Assembly (NCBI RefSeq): GCF_001854225.1
Contig: NZ_CP015208.1
Coordinates: 1,178,001 to 1,242,000 of the forward strand
Reading direction: 5' to 3'
Origin: Candidatus Rhodoluna planktonica
GTDB taxonomy: Bacteria; Actinomycetota; Actinomycetes; Actinomycetales; Microbacteriaceae
Length of the DNA: 64,000 bases
The notes under the pieces are model-generated. The model did no database searches, was not told the origin of the DNA, and saw only the letters and a list, made by a program, of their open reading frames with translations. Position 1 is the stretch's first letter. The number at the start of each line of letters is the position of its first letter. The position numbers and the translations under genes were made by a program. Of the stretch, positions 39,816-47,618 are shown in pieces.

Positions 39816-40217
39816 TTAAAAGAACAGGATTAGCCGAGCGCGCAGAGTTTTTTCAAACTTTTCGACCGAACCGGCAACGGCCTTCAAATCGACCGAATCG
39901 AGCAGCATGGTCACAGTGCCATCGTCATACTGGGCCAGCACGCAGGGTTCGCGCCCGGTGGTTGCCGCTTGCACGATTGCATCGCGCTCATTCATGTGCA
40001 GCAGCTGGAAGTCGAGGCCGTAATCCGTTCGAATTCGCTTCTCCATGGCTTTCCAGCTTGGTTTTTTGCGAATTGGCGAGTGCGTGATGTCGCACAGTTT
40101 GCAATCGGCAAGCCCTAAAAGATGGCCGAACACATATTTAAGTTCGCCTATGAAGCCGCCGTCCGCTTTATAAACACCGATGAGTCTCACCGGTGTTGCT
40201 TGCTGATTATCGGTCAT
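39816..40217 (-). CDS. Conserved actinobacterial protein with CxLCDITH motif, function unknown
   Basis: 133 residues. The N-terminal RLIGVYKADGGFIGELKYVFGHLLGLADCKLCDITHSPIRKKPSWK looks like a known but unnamed actinobacterial family with two cysteines and a His-Asp pair (DCKLCDITH), possibly a metal or redox site. No signal peptide or membrane segment. It is followed by another small hypothetical and a HAD phosphatase on the same strand, and shares the intergenic region with rpoB upstream only as a downstream neighbour. Confidence 0.7.
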   Translation of the reverse strand: MTDNQQATPVRLIGVYKADGGFIGELKYVFGHLLGLADCKLCDITHSPIRKKPSWKAMEKRIRTDYGLDFQLLHMNERDAIVQAATTGREPCVLAQYDDGTVTMLLDSVDLKAVAGSVEKFEKTLRARLILFF

Positions 40218-40244
40218 GTTGGTTGCCTATTTGGGTTGGTTGCC

Positions 40245-40604
40245 TTAGCAGGCAGTGAGGGCATCGTTAATTTCATCGGCGAGCGCCTGAGCGTTTTCAG
40301 TACCGATAAGAATTCGGGTGTAGCCAAATCCCGGAGCCAGATTTATTTGCACAACTTCTTGTCCACGCAACCAGTAGACCCAAGCTCGATCTTTGCGCCA
40401 AAGATAGGTGCCAGCAATGATTAGGCCGGGAAACGCGGTTCCTGGAATTCGCAATCCCAGGGTGCGCCAGAAAGTTTTGTCGAGCGGTTCAGCGCCGCGA
40501 ATTGCACCGCCCGGAATTTTGAAGTCGCCGTGCATGCCCCAAATTTTTTCACCCGGGGTTAGTTTGATCTGCAGGTGAGTTGTGCTGAACTCGACTTTGG
40601 GCAT
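40245..40604 (-). CDS. Hypothetical protein, possible PH-like domain
   Basis: 119 residues. One hydrophobic stretch (TAFPGLIIAGTYLWRKDRAWVYW) lies in a pattern of short beta strands ending with a helix (NAQALADEINDALTAC), which recalls small bacterial PH-like proteins of actinobacteria. Function unknown. It starts 4 bases after the HAD gene stop and is probably co-transcribed with it. Confidence 0.6.
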   Translation of the reverse strand: MPKVEFSTTHLQIKLTPGEKIWGMHGDFKIPGGAIRGAEPLDKTFWRTLGLRIPGTAFPGLIIAGTYLWRKDRAWVYWLRGQEVVQINLAPGFGYTRILIGTENAQALADEINDALTAC

Positions 40605-40608
40605 GGTT

Positions 40609-41265
40609 CTACCTTATTCCCAGGTATTGGGCTAACTCCGCCGGGGTTGCCACCGCAGCATCAGCTTGAGCCCACTCATTTTCATTGCCAAATCCCCACT
40701 TGACCAAAACCACATCCACCCCGTGATGGCGAGCGCCTTCGACATCGTGGATGCGATCGCCGACCAGTACGGTGCGCTCGATGTCGTGACCCAGCTCGCG
40801 CAGACAGGTGAGCGCGTAGGTCATGACATCTATTTTTGAGGTGCGAGTGGCATCGTTTGAAGCGGTTCCGAGAAAATCAAAAAGGTCAAGAAAACCGAAA
40901 TGTTCGCCAACAAGTTGGGTACCGGACAATGCTTTAGAAGTTGCTAGCGAATTTGTGAAACCTGCTTCGCGAGCGGCGGCAATAGTTTCGACAACACCGG
41001 GAAAAAGTTTTGCTCGAAGTCCAGCCTTTTGCCCGACATAAAATTCGCGATAGCTGGCGAGCAGTTTTTCGGCAAGTGCGGCATCCCCGTTGGCAAATTT
41101 GTTGAAAGTTTCAACTAGCGGCGGACCAACACAGCTGCGCAGTTGGGCATCGGTCGGAATCTCGAGGCCGTTTGATGCAAAGGTGTGCCGAAAAGATTCG
41201 AATATGCCCTCTGATGAGTCAATGATTGTGCCATCTAAATCCCAGAGGATTGTGCTGTATTTCAC
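40609..41265 (-). CDS. HAD-superfamily hydrolase, phosphoglycolate-phosphatase-like
   Basis: 218 residues with motif I WDLDGTIIDSS, motif II in SLATSKALSG, a conserved Lys region, and motif IV VLVGDRIHDVEGARHHGVDVV. The helical cap between motifs I and II is of the small C1 type seen in Gph/PgmB enzymes. A longer frame to 41373 overlaps the divergent acyltransferase gene; the GTG at 41265 with AAGGTAGG upstream gives the usual short N-terminus before motif I. Confidence 0.9.
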   Translation of the reverse strand: MKYSTILWDLDGTIIDSSEGIFESFRHTFASNGLEIPTDAQLRSCVGPPLVETFNKFANGDAALAEKLLASYREFYVGQKAGLRAKLFPGVVETIAAAREAGFTNSLATSKALSGTQLVGEHFGFLDLFDFLGTASNDATRTSKIDVMTYALTCLRELGHDIERTVLVGDRIHDVEGARHHGVDVVLVKWGFGNENEWAQADAAVATPAELAQYLGIR

Positions 41266-41295
41266 GCTGCCTACCTTCTCGATAAACTCTAGGCG

Positions 41296-43416
41296 ATGAA
41301 GGTGCGAGCAGACATTCAAGCCCTGCGCGCCGCCGCTGTTGCGATGGTGCTGGCTTTTCATCTTTGGCCGCATCGATTCGCTGGCGGCTTTGGTGGAGTC
41401 GATGTTTTTTTCGTAATCTCAGGGTTTCTAATTACTGGCTCGCTGCTATCAGACAAGTGGCTTGAAGCGTTTCGTGAATCTAAGTCATCGGCACTTAGCG
41501 CATTTTGGTTGCGGCGCATTAGGCGTTTGTTGCCGATGGCGCTGCTGGTTATTTTTGCAACTGTTATTGGTTCATGGCTAATTGTTCCGGCTGCGGCCCG
41601 AAGCGAATTTACCGGAGATGCGCTTGCCAGCATTTTCTATTTTGAAAACTTCAAATTGGCTTTGAGTCAGGCCGACTATTTTGCGGCCAGTGCGGCGAAT
41701 CCGTTTCAGCACTATTGGTCTTTGGCAGTTGAGGAACAGTTCTATCTGGTTTGGCCGGTACTGTTGGGGGCGCTGTTTTTTGCGGGCAAGAAACGCTTTT
41801 CGGTTGCGGTGCAGGGTGTGGTCGTCGCCGCCTCGTTCGCCTTTTCGATTTGGCAATCACACACCGATGCAACTTTTGCATACTTCAATACCCTCACCCG
41901 GGTTTGGCAGTTTGGGTTGGGTGCACTGTTGGCGGTTGGGGCGCTAGGCACCAATGGAGTCGCCACGACGCTGAGCAAGGTCGGTGCGATGCGCACCTCA
42001 GACCGGCTGCTTTCACCGAGTGCGCGTGTAGGCGTTGCCACAGTTGGTTTTGCTGCCATTGTTCTGAGCACATTTTGGCTTGATGAGAGTTTGCCGTTTC
42101 CAGGCTGGCAGGCGCTGCTGCCAACTTTGGGGGCCGGGGCAGTTATCTGGGCGAAAGCCGATTTGTCTTTTGCTTCCGATTGGCCCGGGCCAGCAGGTGC
42201 GGTTAGTCGCTTTTTCTCTCGGACAGTCATTTGGCTCGGCGACATTTCTTATTCGCTTTATCTATGGCACTGGCCGGTGATTATCCTTGCCGGTTATGCG
42301 CTTGGGCGCGAACTTAGCAATTATGAGTTGGTTGCGGTGCTGGTGCTTTGCTTGGGTTTGGCTTGGGCTTCAAAACGTTTGGTTGAAGATCGCATTCGAC
42401 ACTCGCAAAAAATTAGGGAACTGCCAATCTCTCGGCAATTTGCGGTCGCAGTTGCGGCAAGTGTGCTTTGCGCCGGGGCGGCACTTGGGGCCGGTTTGGC
42501 AGCCCAAGCTTCGGTGGCCGAACAACAGCAGAAACTTGTCACTGCAGAGGCAAGTGAATGTTTTGGCGCCCGCTCGGTTGGCAAAGCCGATTGCTCCCCC
42601 GTAGCAAACCAAGATGTGGTGCCGACTCTCGATTTTGCGAAACGCGATGCGGCGGATGCCGGCAGTGTTTGCATGGTTAAGGCTCTTGAAACCGAACCAA
42701 ATTTTTGCCGCATCACCGAGGGCGAGGTTCGAGTCTTGCTTATCGGCGACTCACATGCGGCAACTCATCTGGGTGCGCTAAAGATTTTGGCTGAAGAGCG
42801 CGGCTGGGCACTTGATCTGAGCTATCACGCCGGCTGTTCGTTCAGCCTGGTCGAGCGCAATAGCGAAGAGCGCGGTGTGGCTTGCGCCAAATGGAACGAA
42901 TTGGTAAGTGCGCAACTGGCTGCAGCCGACCCTTACGACATTGTGTTCACCGCCTCATATGCGCGCAACCGCCTGGCTGATTTGCCCGGTGTCACCGATG
43001 AGGTTTTGGCCCGAGGATTTGCGGCTGCATACACTTCGCTGCTTGAACGCGGTTCGAAACTTTATGTGATTCGCGATAATCCCGAGATGGATGCCGCGAT
43101 GAAAGAGTGTTTCGAAACCGCGGTGCGTGACGCCACGATGTGTTCGATGAATGTGACTAACGCATTTGTTGGTGATGCTGCGGTTAGCGCAGCAGTCAGT
43201 TTAGGTGCCGAACTTGTCGCCGGCGCTGCTTCCACCGGGGGCTCTACCGGTCCGTATGCAAAGCAGATTCGCATCCTTGATTTCACCGATGTGTATTGCC
43301 CAGGCGGCATGTGTACGGCAAGCGTCGGCGGGGTTTACGTTTACCGCAACGCCGATCACATCAGTGCAACCTTTTCGCGATCAATGGATGAAGTGTTCGC
43401 AGCTCGATTGAGATAG
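41296..43416 (+). CDS. Acyltransferase-3 membrane protein with C-terminal SGNH domain (OafA-type)
   Basis: 706 residues. Residues 1 to about 390 hold roughly ten hydrophobic segments with the family signature RADIQALRAAAVAMVLAFHL, FVISGFLITGS and HYWSLAVEEQFYLVWPVL, the membrane domain that acylates surface glycans. The C-terminal periplasmic part is an SGNH esterase-like domain with VLLIGDSHAATHLGAL and a closing NADHISATFS that supplies the Asp-x-His-type residues. Likely adds acetyl or similar groups to cell-wall polymers. Thirty bases separate it from the divergent HAD gene; TAAACT seven bases before the ATG hints at a leaderless start. Confidence 0.93.
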   Translation: MKVRADIQALRAAAVAMVLAFHLWPHRFAGGFGGVDVFFVISGFLITGSLLSDKWLEAFRESKSSALSAFWLRRIRRLLPMALLVIFATVIGSWLIVPAAARSEFTGDALASIFYFENFKLALSQADYFAASAANPFQHYWSLAVEEQFYLVWPVLLGALFFAGKKRFSVAVQGVVVAASFAFSIWQSHTDATFAYFNTLTRVWQFGLGALLAVGALGTNGVATTLSKVGAMRTSDRLLSPSARVGVATVGFAAIVLSTFWLDESLPFPGWQALLPTLGAGAVIWAKADLSFASDWPGPAGAVSRFFSRTVIWLGDISYSLYLWHWPVIILAGYALGRELSNYELVAVLVLCLGLAWASKRLVEDRIRHSQKIRELPISRQFAVAVAASVLCAGAALGAGLAAQASVAEQQQKLVTAEASECFGARSVGKADCSPVANQDVVPTLDFAKRDAADAGSVCMVKALETEPNFCRITEGEVRVLLIGDSHAATHLGALKILAEERGWALDLSYHAGCSFSLVERNSEERGVACAKWNELVSAQLAAADPYDIVFTASYARNRLADLPGVTDEVLARGFAAAYTSLLERGSKLYVIRDNPEMDAAMKECFETAVRDATMCSMNVTNAFVGDAAVSAAVSLGAELVAGAASTGGSTGPYAKQIRILDFTDVYCPGGMCTASVGGVYVYRNADHISATFSRSMDEVFAARLR

Positions 43417-43441
43417 GTGAGCTTTCGCCGGTTAAAACGAA

Positions 43442-43493
43442 ACCGCCTTCGGCCTGCAGAATATTTTCTCAAACACTCAAGACCAAAGGCGGT
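43442..43493 (-). terminator. Possible terminator-like inverted repeat downstream of tRNA-Ser
   Basis: ACCGCCTTCGG (43442-43452) and CCAAAGGCGGT (43483-43493) pair over 11 bp with a wobble, leaving a 30-base loop; TTCGTTTT follows on the minus strand. The long loop makes it weak as a terminator. Confidence 0.4.
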
Positions 43494-43540
43494 CTCGGTC
43501 TCGGCTGTCGAATCACAGATTCGCCATACGCCAGACCTCG

Positions 43541-43627
43541 CGGTGACGGTGGGATTTGAACCCACGGTACGCGTTAACGTACACAACATTTCGAGTGTTG
43601 CACCTTCGGCCGCTCGGACACGTCACC
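43541..43627 (-). tRNA. tRNA-Ser (CGA)
   Basis: 87-base tRNA on the minus strand. Acceptor arms GGTGACG (43621-43627) and CGTCACC (43542-43548) pair fully, with discriminator G and no encoded CCA. Anticodon stem CAACA/TGTTG encloses loop CTCGAAA, giving anticodon CGA. The long variable arm (GTACGTTAACGCGTAC) and the T-loop GTTCAAATC are those of tRNA-Ser. Confidence 0.97.
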
Positions 43628-43679
43628 GTGGAATAGGCTACTACATCGGGTAAGCACCATAAAGCGAAGTAGGAAATTC

Positions 43680-44603
43680 ATGAGCACCGAAGGTTCGATG
43701 CGCGCAATCATTGCCGCACTGATGGCAAACATTGGAATTGCCATCACAAAATTTATTGCCGCAGCATTTTCTGGCTCGGCATCGATGTTCGCCGAAGGTA
43801 TTCACTCGGTAGCTGATTCTGGAAATCAGGTTTTGCTAATTATCGGTGGCAAGCGCGCTCGCCGTGCGGCGACAGAGTCGCATCCGTTTGGTTACGGTCG
43901 CTCACGCTACATTTACGCTTTTATGGTTTCGATCGTGCTGTTCGCAATCGGTGGAATGTTTTCGATCATCGAAGGCATCAACAAGCTAAGCCACCCGCAC
44001 GAACTGGAAATGGTTTGGTTGCCGCTGACGGTTTTGGCCGTTGCCATTGTCATGGAAAGCTTCTCGCTGCGCACCGCAGTAAAAGAGTCGAACCACATTC
44101 GCGGCAACCAGAACTGGGTCGAATTCGTTCGCCACGCTAAAGCACCAGAATTGCCGGTGATTTTGCTTGAGGATCTTGCCGCACTTACCGGACTAGTTTT
44201 GGCTTTCGGTGGAGTCGGTCTTTCGGTTGTGACCGGCGACCCAATTTGGGATGCTATCGGAACTTTGGCCATTGGTGGATTGCTGGTTTTGGTGGCCATC
44301 ATTTTGGGTCTCGAGACCTCTTCGCTTCTGGTGGGCGAGGGCGCATCGACCGGTGACACGGCTCGCATTCGCGAAGCGCTTGTCGCAAGTGCTGGGGTGC
44401 AATCGGTGATTCACATGAAGACTCTTTACCTTGGGCCAGAAGAGTTGATGCTGGGCGCAAAGATTGCGATTGCCGAAAATTCTTCGGGTGCCGAGATTGC
44501 TGAAATTATTGACCGAGCTGAGGTTGCGGTTCGCGAGGCTGTGCCTGCGGCCCGAGTGATTTATTTAGAACCTGATTTGTTGCGCGTTGCTGCGAAAAAC
44601 TGA
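43680..44603 (+). CDS. Cation diffusion facilitator (CDF) metal transporter
   Basis: 307 residues with about six hydrophobic segments. Metal-site residues are visible in FAEGIHSVADSGNQ (His and Asp) and LLEDLAALTG (Glu/Asp), and HPFGYGRSRYIYAFMVSIVL is the family signature. The C-terminal cytoplasmic domain (after residue 215) carries the usual dimerisation fold. Likely exports Zn2+ or another divalent metal. Its 3' end overlaps the convergent tadA gene by 43 bases. Confidence 0.93.
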   Translation: MSTEGSMRAIIAALMANIGIAITKFIAAAFSGSASMFAEGIHSVADSGNQVLLIIGGKRARRAATESHPFGYGRSRYIYAFMVSIVLFAIGGMFSIIEGINKLSHPHELEMVWLPLTVLAVAIVMESFSLRTAVKESNHIRGNQNWVEFVRHAKAPELPVILLEDLAALTGLVLAFGGVGLSVVTGDPIWDAIGTLAIGGLLVLVAIILGLETSSLLVGEGASTGDTARIREALVASAGVQSVIHMKTLYLGPEELMLGAKIAIAENSSGAEIAEIIDRAEVAVREAVPAARVIYLEPDLLRVAAKN

Positions 44604-45022
44604 CGCAGCTGTTCAGCACATTTTTCTTCTAAAACTCCGGGGATGACTTCAACTGGTGCGCCCAGTCGAGAATCGCGCAGTAGGTCGTAAAGCGAGCCTG
44701 ATGCGCCGACCCGTTCATCCCAGGCGCCGAAAACAACTTTTGGAATTCTTGCCGCCACAATGGCGCCGGCACACATCACGCAGGGCTCTAGGGTGACTAT
44801 CAGCGTGCAGTTTTCTAGGCGCCAGTCACCGATTTTCTCTGCGGCTTGGCGGATTGCATTGATTTCAGCGTGACCGGTTGGGTCATCCAGGTGCTCGCGA
44901 GTGTTGTGGGCTTGGGCAATAATCTCGCCCTGCTGGTTGATGATTAGCGCCCCGACTGGAACATCGTCACCGGATTGTTCGGCCTCATTGATAGCAATTT
45001 CCATCAGGGCTGATAAATCCAT
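44561..45022 (-). CDS. tadA: tRNA-specific adenosine deaminase
   Basis: Converts A34 to inosine in tRNA-Arg(ACG). 153 residues with the zinc-binding and catalytic HAEINAI and PCVMCAGAIVAARI motifs and the family-typical VVFGAWDERVGASGS. Its ATG lies only 11 bases from that of the divergent upp; a TAGGCT exactly six bases upstream suggests a leaderless transcript. Confidence 0.96.
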   Translation of the reverse strand: MDLSALMEIAINEAEQSGDDVPVGALIINQQGEIIAQAHNTREHLDDPTGHAEINAIRQAAEKIGDWRLENCTLIVTLEPCVMCAGAIVAARIPKVVFGAWDERVGASGSLYDLLRDSRLGAPVEVIPGVLEEKCAEQLRQFFAATRNKSGSK

Positions 45023-45033
45023 AGCATTAGCCT
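45023..45033. promoter_or_regulatory. Back-to-back leaderless promoters of tadA and upp
   Basis: Only 11 bases separate the two divergent start codons. For upp TAGCAT (45022-45027) ends six bases before the ATG; for tadA TAGGCT (45034 down to 45029) ends six bases before its ATG. Each -10 overlaps the other gene's start region, so the -35 regions must lie inside the opposite coding sequences. Confidence 0.6.
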
Positions 45034-45669
45034 ATGCGAGTTCACATTGCCGACCATCCTCTAATTACTCACAAACTCAGCGTGCTGCGTGATAAAAACA
45101 CACCATCGCCGGTTTTTCGCCAGTTGGTTGAAGAGTTGGTTACCTTGCTGGCCTATGAAGCAACGCGCGACGTGAGGGTCGAGAAAATCGAAGTTGAGAC
45201 ACCGGTCGCAAAGACTTTTGGTGTGCAGTTGGCGCATCCTCGACCGATTATCGTGCCGATTCTACGAGCAGGTTTAGGCATGCTTGAAGGTATGACCAAA
45301 TTGCTGCCTACCGCAGAGGTTGGTTTTTTGGGCATCAAGCGAGATGAAGAAACTTTGCAGCCTTTCACCTATGCAAACCGCCTACCGGATGATTTGACTG
45401 GACGCCAGGTGTACATCATCGACCCGATGTTGGCCACTGGTGGCACCTTGATTGATTCGATCGATTATGTGTTCGAGCGCGGGGCGACTGATGTGACTGC
45501 GGTTTGCCTGATTGGTTCTCCGGAAGGTTTGGCCGCGGTCGAGGCGCACGTTGCCGGTCGCGCAGTGAAGTTGGTGCTTGGAGCACTGGATGAGAAGCTG
45601 AACGAAGTTGGGTACATCGTGCCCGGACTGGGCGATGCGGGCGATCGTCTTTACGGGACTGCGCAGTAA
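45034..45669 (+). CDS. upp: Uracil phosphoribosyltransferase
   Basis: Pyrimidine salvage: uracil plus PRPP to UMP. 211 residues, normal length, with start [20 protein letters not shown], the PRPP loop [20 protein letters not shown] and uracil-binding [17 protein letters not shown] at the end. No ribosome site precedes the ATG. Confidence 0.97.
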   Translation: MRVHIADHPLITHKLSVLRDKNTPSPVFRQLVEELVTLLAYEATRDVRVEKIEVETPVAKTFGVQLAHPRPIIVPILRAGLGMLEGMTKLLPTAEVGFLGIKRDEETLQPFTYANRLPDDLTGRQVYIIDPMLATGGTLIDSIDYVFERGATDVTAVCLIGSPEGLAAVEAHVAGRAVKLVLGALDEKLNEVGYIVPGLGDAGDRLYGTAQ

Positions 45670-45776
45670 TTTTTTGTAGATGAGTGAGTTTGTTCACTCC
45701 AAGGGTGGATTGCTCACCATAGCCGGCTTAGCTCTCTTTTTTTCCTTCCAAATCCATGAACAAAACCAAGCAACTT

Positions 45777-46721
45777 TTACCTAAGTATTTCGGTGTTAAG
45801 TAGGTATTTCTCAAGAGTTTTTGCCAACTCAAAACTTTTATTTTTACCTAAGTAAAACTCAACCTTTCTGATGAAGTGTGCTTCGTGAAGCCGCATCAAT
45901 ATTTCGCAAGTAAACCAGAGTCGACTCCCCCGAAGCTCACAAGAAAAATCTCTGGATTGAGCCAAGGTTTCAAGCCAGCGTCGGGCTGTCGCCTGGGTCA
46001 CACGCATCGATTGAGCGAGCAGGGGAATCGTCGTTGTTGGGTGGACACAAAAATACCTAAGTAATTCCTGTCGGCGTTTAGCTGGTACCGCTAACAAAAC
46101 TGAATTGGTCGCCCTAAGTGCCGTGAGCCCTGCATCTCTTGTGTCTGATAGCTGAGAAGGATTACCTAGGTATTTTTTAGCTCGGCGAAGTGCTGCCGCT
46201 TCCCGGTATCCGTAGGGATCAATTGAAGAGCCACCTGATGAACCCCGAACTCTACCTAAGAAAAATAGCCAGGTTTTTACCGAGGTAATCGGTAAATAGG
46301 TAGGTAATCCTTCGGTTTGAAAGAGGTAGTCTCTCGAAGGGCCAGAAACAAAACCGCAGACCTCCGACGCCAATCGATCCGACTCACCAACTAAGAGTTC
46401 CAAAATTTCCGCATCAATCATCGGCTGAGTGGACCCAGGGGAAATAGGTTGAGTGGACCCAGGGGAAATCGACTGAGTGGACCCAGAGGAAATCGACTGA
46501 GTGGACCCGGGGGAAACAGGTTCCGTTGACCTGGAAAAGAAAGTGTTCATACATCGAGAGTGAGGCCGTACAAAAATCCACGAATGGCAATCTGAAAATT
46601 TGTGGAAAACCATTCCCAGCGGGACCCCGGAATATTTGACAAAAAGAAAAACACAACGTAATTTTTTACACATGTCTAACAGCAACTTTGAAATCACTGC
46701 AGTCCGCGAAGTTTCGCGCAC
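45777..46721 (-). CDS. Unrecognised HTH-containing protein with N-terminal octapeptide repeats
   Basis: Up to 314 residues; family not recognised. A central segment MIDAEILELLVGESDRLASE and a C-terminal helix-turn-helix region (IPLLAQSMRVTQATARRWLETLAQ, then a short wing-like stretch) recall the helical parts and winged helix that accompany Fic-type proteins, but no Fic HPFxxGN motif is present. Residues about 68-100 are four copies of an eight-residue unit (SPGSTQPI type). The start is uncertain: GTG 46721, ATG 46548 and ATG near 46420 are in frame and none has a clear ribosome site. The gene has lower GC and poorer codon use than its neighbours and is full of a recurring decamer, so it looks accessory. 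Confidence 0.6.
   Translation of the reverse strand: MRETSRTAVISKLLLDMCKKLRCVFLFVKYSGVPLGMVFHKFSDCHSWIFVRPHSRCMNTFFSRSTEPVSPGSTQSISSGSTQSISPGSTQPISPGSTQPMIDAEILELLVGESDRLASEVCGFVSGPSRDYLFQTEGLPTYLPITSVKTWLFFLGRVRGSSGGSSIDPYGYREAAALRRAKKYLGNPSQLSDTRDAGLTALRATNSVLLAVPAKRRQELLRYFCVHPTTTIPLLAQSMRVTQATARRWLETLAQSRDFSCELRGSRLWFTCEILMRLHEAHFIRKVEFYLGKNKSFELAKTLEKYLLNTEILR
45778..46306. repeat. Eight copies of a TACCTAAGTA-like decamer inside one gene
   Basis: TACCTAAGTA occurs at 45778, 45845 and 46054, TACCTAGGTA (perfect palindrome) at 46163, and related forms at 45797 (TAAGTAGGTA), 46253 (TACCTAAGAA), 46278 (TACCGAGGTA) and 46297 (TAGGTAGGTA). They fall in all three codon phases of the gene, so the protein sequence does not explain them. 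Confidence 0.8.
46429..46548. repeat. 24-bp tandem repeats, four good copies plus one degenerate
   Basis: Units starting GTGGACCCAGGGGAAAT at 46429, 46453, 46477 and 46501, with a decayed fifth from 46525. The unit length is a multiple of three and encodes the octapeptide repeats of the HTH protein, so copy number can change without frameshift. Confidence 0.95.
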
Positions 46722-46933
46722 CCAGATGATGGCTGTTATGTGTATGTGTATGCGAATGTGTCGCTAACCCACGGAACAGCATTTTCCGATGGAGCCGGCG
46801 ATCGAAAGATCCCGGCTTTTTTGTTAGCCGACACAGCCCCCACCCGACAAACACTCGTGATTCGAGTACTCGGTTCGAGTTCAGAACAACTCCAAAAAAT
46901 CGCAAACACAACACACATCAAGGACTTTGAAAA
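46722..46933 (+). other. Gene-free stretch ahead of the winged-helix gene, possible small RNA or leader
   Basis: 212 bases without a convincing gene. It contains alternating TGTATGTGTATG sequence at 46739-46760, then a strong plus-strand terminator (next entry) with no open frame ending before it. A short transcribed RNA or attenuated leader is the simplest explanation, unproven. Confidence 0.45.
46793..46822 (+). terminator. Intrinsic terminator with GAAA tetraloop, no upstream gene assigned
   Basis: AGCCGG-c-GATC, tetraloop GAAA, GATC-CCGGCT, then TTTTT. Ten paired bases with one bulge. It lies about 110 bases before the winged-helix gene at 46934. Confidence 0.88.
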
Positions 46934-47611
46934 ATGGCAATCGCACACCTAAACAGCTACCGCACCAACACCGCAATCAAAACCGCACCAACCGCTCCTA
47001 CCGCTGCGGCAATCAAAGCAGTCCCAGCCGAAACCGAAGCCCGCGGATTCGCACTATACGTCGGAATCGACGAGGCAACCGCGGCAGCAGCCGGCGTCTC
47101 ACTCACCGAATTGGTAAGCGCACTTCGCAAAACCGTTGCCGAACTTGTGCCACAGGCAGCCAACGAAACCTACGCTGCTGTTGCCCTAGCTCCAAAAAAT
47201 GCTGGCGGCCGCAACATCGACGCCACCCGCCTAGCCCTGCGTGACCCACGCGCACTCGACGAGTTGACCATCAAAAACCAAGGCGACAGCAACCAGCCAG
47301 CTGAAGGCGTAACCGTTGACCTGCTACGCAAGCGCGTTTACGTGAACGGCGAAAACGCCGACTTCACCGCAAAAGAATTTGAACTGCTTTCCTACCTGAT
47401 CGAAAACACTGGCGAAACCATCAGCCGCCAAGAAATCGTCGAAACCGTTTGGGCCGACGAAGCCGCAGAAACCACCCCTAACGAGCGCACCATCGACGTA
47501 CACATCCGCCGTTTGCGTTCAAAAATTGCCGGCTACGAAGACATCATTCGCACCGTGCGCGGTGGCGGCTACCGTTTCGACTCGCACCCAGACGTGCTTA
47601 TCGAGGCATAA
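46934..47611 (+). CDS. OmpR-type winged-helix protein without receiver domain
   Basis: 225 residues. The C-terminal 90 residues form a Trans_reg_C winged helix: VTVDLLRKRVYVNGENADFT, KEFELLSYLIENTGETISRQ, RTIDVHIRRLRSKI and the wing RTVRGGGYRF. The N-terminal half has no phosphorylatable receiver; it is Ala-rich and contains a small alpha/beta-like stretch GFALYVGIDEATAAAAGVSL. Known actinobacterial proteins of this layout act as DNA-binding regulators, targets unknown. AAGGA precedes the ATG by ten bases. It is followed closely by the P-loop kinase gene. Confidence 0.9.
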   Translation: MAIAHLNSYRTNTAIKTAPTAPTAAAIKAVPAETEARGFALYVGIDEATAAAAGVSLTELVSALRKTVAELVPQAANETYAAVALAPKNAGGRNIDATRLALRDPRALDELTIKNQGDSNQPAEGVTVDLLRKRVYVNGENADFTAKEFELLSYLIENTGETISRQEIVETVWADEAAETTPNERTIDVHIRRLRSKIAGYEDIIRTVRGGGYRFDSHPDVLIEA

Positions 47612-47618
47612 TCTGAGG

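Noticed and set aside
43417-43653. 78-codon frame containing the peptide VGFEPTVRV
   Set aside because: This peptide is the familiar false translation across a tRNA gene; the sequence is tRNA-Ser on the other strand.
45670-45776. Terminator after upp
   Set aside because: GAGTGA/TCACTC can pair but is short and has no T-run directly after it; not convincing.
45778-46306. Reading the decamer cluster as a CRISPR array
   Set aside because: Units are only 10 bases, unevenly spaced (about 20-200 bases) and lie inside a coding frame; no cas gene is near.
46429-46548. Reading the 24-bp repeats as CRISPR repeats
   Set aside because: The copies are directly adjacent without spacers and remain in frame.
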